Positions 62,925-64,000 of a DNA stretch of 64,000 nt are shown here, piece after piece (within the stretch, counting starts at the first letter, position 1; each line of letters begins with the position of its first letter). Source of the DNA: CAVPFA01 sp963703655 (GTDB lineage: Bacteria; Actinomycetota; Acidimicrobiia; Acidimicrobiales; Bog-793); contig CAVPFA010000003.1 of NCBI GenBank assembly GCA_963703655.1, positions 1,612,001 through 1,676,000 of the forward strand. Reading direction: 5' to 3'. The position numbers and the translations under genes are program-made. The notes beneath the pieces are model-generated. The model did not search any database. It saw nothing but the letters and a program-made list of their open reading frames with translations, and was not told the DNA's origin.

Positions 62925-62945
62925 GTGACGAAACCGGCTCGTCAC
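62925..62945. promoter_or_regulatory. Perfect 7-7-7 dyad in the divergent amidohydrolase region
   Basis: GTGACGA-AACCGGC-TCGTCAC is a perfect inverted repeat 77 bp from the leftward amidohydrolase start and 207 bp from the rightward one, in a 303-bp gap (62849-63151) with no gene I can see. A TATGCT -10-like element lies at 62883-62888 on the minus strand. The dyad size suits a TetR- or GntR-type repressor. Confidence 0.5.
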
Positions 62946-63151
62946 GTGGAAGGCCAGCCCGGCTCGCGCCTGCCCGGTCGGAACGACATCGGGATCGAGA
63001 AGTGACCGAACACGACTCCCGAGCTGCCGGGCTACCGCACGTGGCCCGCTGCTCGATCCGCTTGACGGGTGCCGGGCCGGCTGCCAGGCTTGAAATCGGT
63101 GTACTCAAATAAGGCAGCCAGCCTAATGAGAGCAGTCGGAGGAGCGGCGTG

Positions 63152-64000
63152 GTGACCGGCAACGATCTCGCCGGCGAGGTCCGAACGAAGGACTTCCCGG
63201 TACTCGACTGTGACGGCCACGTCGTCGAACCCGGGACCGTCTGGTCCGACTACGTCGAACCGGAGTTTCGAGACTCCGTCCGCGGGGGGCTCTGGAAGCA
63301 GGATCATCACGACGGCGGCTTCGAGATCAGCCTGAACGGGGTCCCGCAGTACACCAGAAAGGGACAGACGGCGTTCTTCGGCGCGGTCATGGCGCCCGGG
63401 ATGAACAAGAAGAGGCTCTCATCGCTCGTGATGCACGTCGATGACTACCCGATCCCTCCCGGTGCCTATGACCCCGCGGCGCGAGTCCGCGACTGCGACT
63501 TGATGGGTATCGATCAGGCCATGCTCCTTCCGACCGTGTGCGGGCTGTGGTTCAGCGCCATCCGCGATCCCCACGCGTCGCTCGGCATGGCCCGTGCCTA
63601 CAACAACTGGATAGCCGATTTCTGCCGAGCCGACCCGACTCGTTTGTTCCCCGCCGCCATTATCCCGCAGCAGGACAACAACGACGCCATCTCGGAGGTG
63701 GAACGCGTCGCGGAGCTGGGTTTTCACTGCGTCATCATCAGGCCGAACATCATCGCCGACCGCTATCCGACGCATCCCGACTTCGACCCGGTGTGGCACG
63801 CGATTCAGGACAGAGGACTCGTTGCCGGCATCCATCCGTTTCCTCCGACCGCGCCGGCCGACTGCACGGGATGGATCATCGACAGGATCGCGGAAGCGGC
63901 CGGGCTTCGCCGCGGCATCGTGTCGGAGACGCTCTGCTTCGCGCACGACTCTCAGACCTTCCTGCTCACGGCCTTCCACCAAGACCTCTGGACGAAGTTC
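63152..64000 (+). CDS. Amidohydrolase-family protein, C-terminus outside window
   Basis: An open frame from GTG 63152 (GGAGGAG 7 bp upstream) runs to the window edge, 283 codons. It has FPVLDCDGHVVEPGTVW, the amidohydro-2 metal start (C-D-G-H), AYNNWIADFC, CVIIRPN and VAGIHPFPP. It belongs to the same family as the protein at 61646-62848 but is clearly a different paralog. The presumed C-terminal catalytic Asp region is cut off. Divergent amidohydrolases around one dyad suggest shared control of a ring-cleavage or decarboxylation pathway. Confidence 0.87.
   Translation, partial: MTGNDLAGEVRTKDFPVLDCDGHVVEPGTVWSDYVEPEFRDSVRGGLWKQDHHDGGFEISLNGVPQYTRKGQTAFFGAVMAPGMNKKRLSSLVMHVDDYPIPPGAYDPAARVRDCDLMGIDQAMLLPTVCGLWFSAIRDPHASLGMARAYNNWIADFCRADPTRLFPAAIIPQQDNNDAISEVERVAELGFHCVIIRPNIIADRYPTHPDFDPVWHAIQDRGLVAGIHPFPPTAPADCTGWIIDRIAEAAGLRRGIVSETLCFAHDSQTFLLTAFHQDLWTKF

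Overview
This 64 kb window is high-GC bacterial DNA with frequent GTG and some TTG starts and many 4-bp ATGA/GTGA/TTGA gene overlaps. The gene content points to an actinobacterium: an fhaA-fhaB-pstP-pbpA-pknB cell-envelope signalling cluster next to pabA/trpG and crgA, a dnaK-grpE-dnaJ-hspR heat-shock operon behind a HAIR operator, a DcdDUT-like dCTP deaminase and an EtfD-like iron-sulfur membrane protein. A deep-branching group such as the Acidimicrobiia is my best guess, but that is inference and no rRNA is present to test it.

Layout. 1-18 kb is a catabolic region. It holds three glutamine-synthetase-like gamma-glutamylamide ligases, an APC permease, a luciferase-like monooxygenase, an SDR, an unrecognised cysteine-rich protein locked to one ligase, a PuuD-like gamma-glutamyl hydrolase, a PuuB-like FAD oxidase and a UspA protein. 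Beside these sits a B12-dependent diol/glycerol dehydratase whose large and medium subunits are fused, with its small subunit, its reactivase and a methylmalonate-semialdehyde-type CoA-acylating dehydrogenase. No microcompartment shell genes are visible. Together they suggest amine uptake, gamma-glutamylation, oxidation, deglutamylation, and dehydration of a diol or amino-alcohol to an aldehyde that becomes an acyl-CoA. This is the best candidate here for an undescribed pathway.

18-26 kb holds tRNA-Leu(CAG) and the FHA/phosphatase/PBP/PASTA-kinase cluster, with no rodA and only one kinase, then pabA/trpG and crgA. 25.7-28.1 kb has a thiolase, a PaaI thioesterase and a frameshifted acetyltransferase. 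28-37 kb is de novo purine synthesis (purA-D-B-C-S-Q as an unbroken chain of 4-bp overlaps, plus purL), interrupted by a conserved hypothetical gene on the other strand. 37-46 kb has an L,D-transpeptidase, a metallo-beta-lactamase-fold protein and the heat-shock genes clpB, hspR, dnaJ, grpE and dnaK. ClpB and GrpE each carry a one-base frameshift that may be a sequence error.

46-55 kb has phosphoglycerate mutase, a small cyclic-nucleotide-binding protein, EtfD, dcd, a MerR regulator coupled to adenosylhomocysteinase, a second APC permease, a second UspA protein, a PLP-dependent dehydratase and tRNA-Gly(CCC). 55-64 kb is an acyl-CoA/ring-degradation region: a fused EtfB-EtfA, an acyl-CoA dehydrogenase, two MaoC-type hydratase subunits, an acyl-CoA synthetase, a carboxymuconolactone-decarboxylase-like protein and two amidohydrolases, the last cut by the window end. 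Electrons from the acyl-CoA dehydrogenase would plausibly flow through EtfBA to the EtfD-like protein.

Recurring oddities are short tandem or direct repeats that lie across gene 3' ends and stop codons, and several compact promoter/operator arrangements.
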